Shown here piece by piece: positions 13,539-13,575 of a stretch of 13,575 bases of DNA; positions within the stretch are counted from its first letter, which is position 1, and each line of letters opens with the position of its first letter. Where the stretch lies: assembly GCA_900322025.1 (NCBI GenBank), contig ONYJ01000076.1, positions 1 to 13,575 on the forward strand, in the 5' to 3' direction. The position numbers and the translations under genes were made by a program. Below the pieces are notes generated by a model that had not been told where the DNA came from, made no database searches, and worked only from the letters and a program-made list of their open reading frames with translations. The stretch comes from an uncultured Bacteroidales bacterium. Its GTDB lineage: Bacteria; Bacteroidota; Bacteroidia; Bacteroidales; UBA932.

Positions 13539-13575
13539 TTACTTCTTTCTTCTTTCAATAATGAACTTCTTGGAA
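13539..13575 (-). CDS. rplB: 50S ribosomal protein L2, C-terminal end only
   Basis: Only the last 11 codons and the stop lie in the window. Translated on the minus strand they read SKKFIIERRKK followed by TAA, which matches the lysine/arginine-rich end of bacterial L2 (typically ...FIVERRKK). The position directly upstream of rpsS is where rplB belongs in the S10 operon. Most of the gene lies beyond the right edge. Confidence 0.85.
   Translation of the reverse strand, partial: SKKFIIERRKK

Noticed and set aside
1..13575. Mobile element, CRISPR array, toxin-antitoxin or phage-defence system
   Set aside because: No transposase, integrase, direct-repeat array or characteristic small gene pair is visible. 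Every substantial open frame is accounted for by metabolic, envelope or ribosomal genes.

Overview
The window looks like a chromosomal segment of a Bacteroidetes bacterium, most likely order Bacteroidales. Four things point there. Start codons lack a Shine-Dalgarno sequence and sit behind A/T-rich leaders. Several upstream regions carry TAnnTTTG (-7) elements, one with a TTTG (-33) element 19 bases away. The DAHP synthase carries a C-terminal chorismate mutase, as known from Prevotella. Lipoproteins have short signal peptides ending in SC. Genus cannot be told from this sequence alone. I see no mobile element, CRISPR array, tRNA or rRNA.

Layout. (1) 1-927, minus: 5' part of a surface lipoprotein built from repeated bacterial Ig-like (Big_2-type) domains, running off the window. 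(2) 1044-2030, plus: tRNA-dihydrouridine synthase. (3) 2027-7409: an aromatic amino-acid (shikimate pathway) block. A bifunctional DAHP synthase/chorismate mutase on the minus strand is divergent from a plus-strand operon of aroB, a fused aroD-aroA gene and aroC. Together these supply pathway steps 1, 2, 3, 6 and 7, plus chorismate to prephenate. Shikimate dehydrogenase (aroE) and shikimate kinase (aroK) are not here. (4) 7401-11855: a cell-envelope block. A secreted beta-lactamase-fold serine hydrolase (minus) is divergent from an operon of a CapA-like lipoprotein, an unrecognised lipoprotein and a secreted GH3 NagZ-type beta-N-acetylhexosaminidase. (5) 11856-12014: a non-coding gap with a strong bidirectional terminator and further inverted repeats. 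(6) 12015-13575, minus: rplB (end only), rpsS, rplV and rpsC of the S10 ribosomal-protein operon, which stops after rpsC instead of continuing into rplP-rpmC-rpsQ.

The points most worth a second look are the AroD-AroA fusion and its unusual EPSP-synthase active-site motifs, the S10 operon ending at rpsC beside a structured gap, the NagZ/serine-hydrolase neighbourhood, and the compact divergent promoter region between the DAHP synthase and aroB. Coding density is very high: two convergent gene pairs overlap at their stop codons. Nothing here is clearly a new defence or mobile system. The window is mostly core metabolism with some unusual gene architecture.
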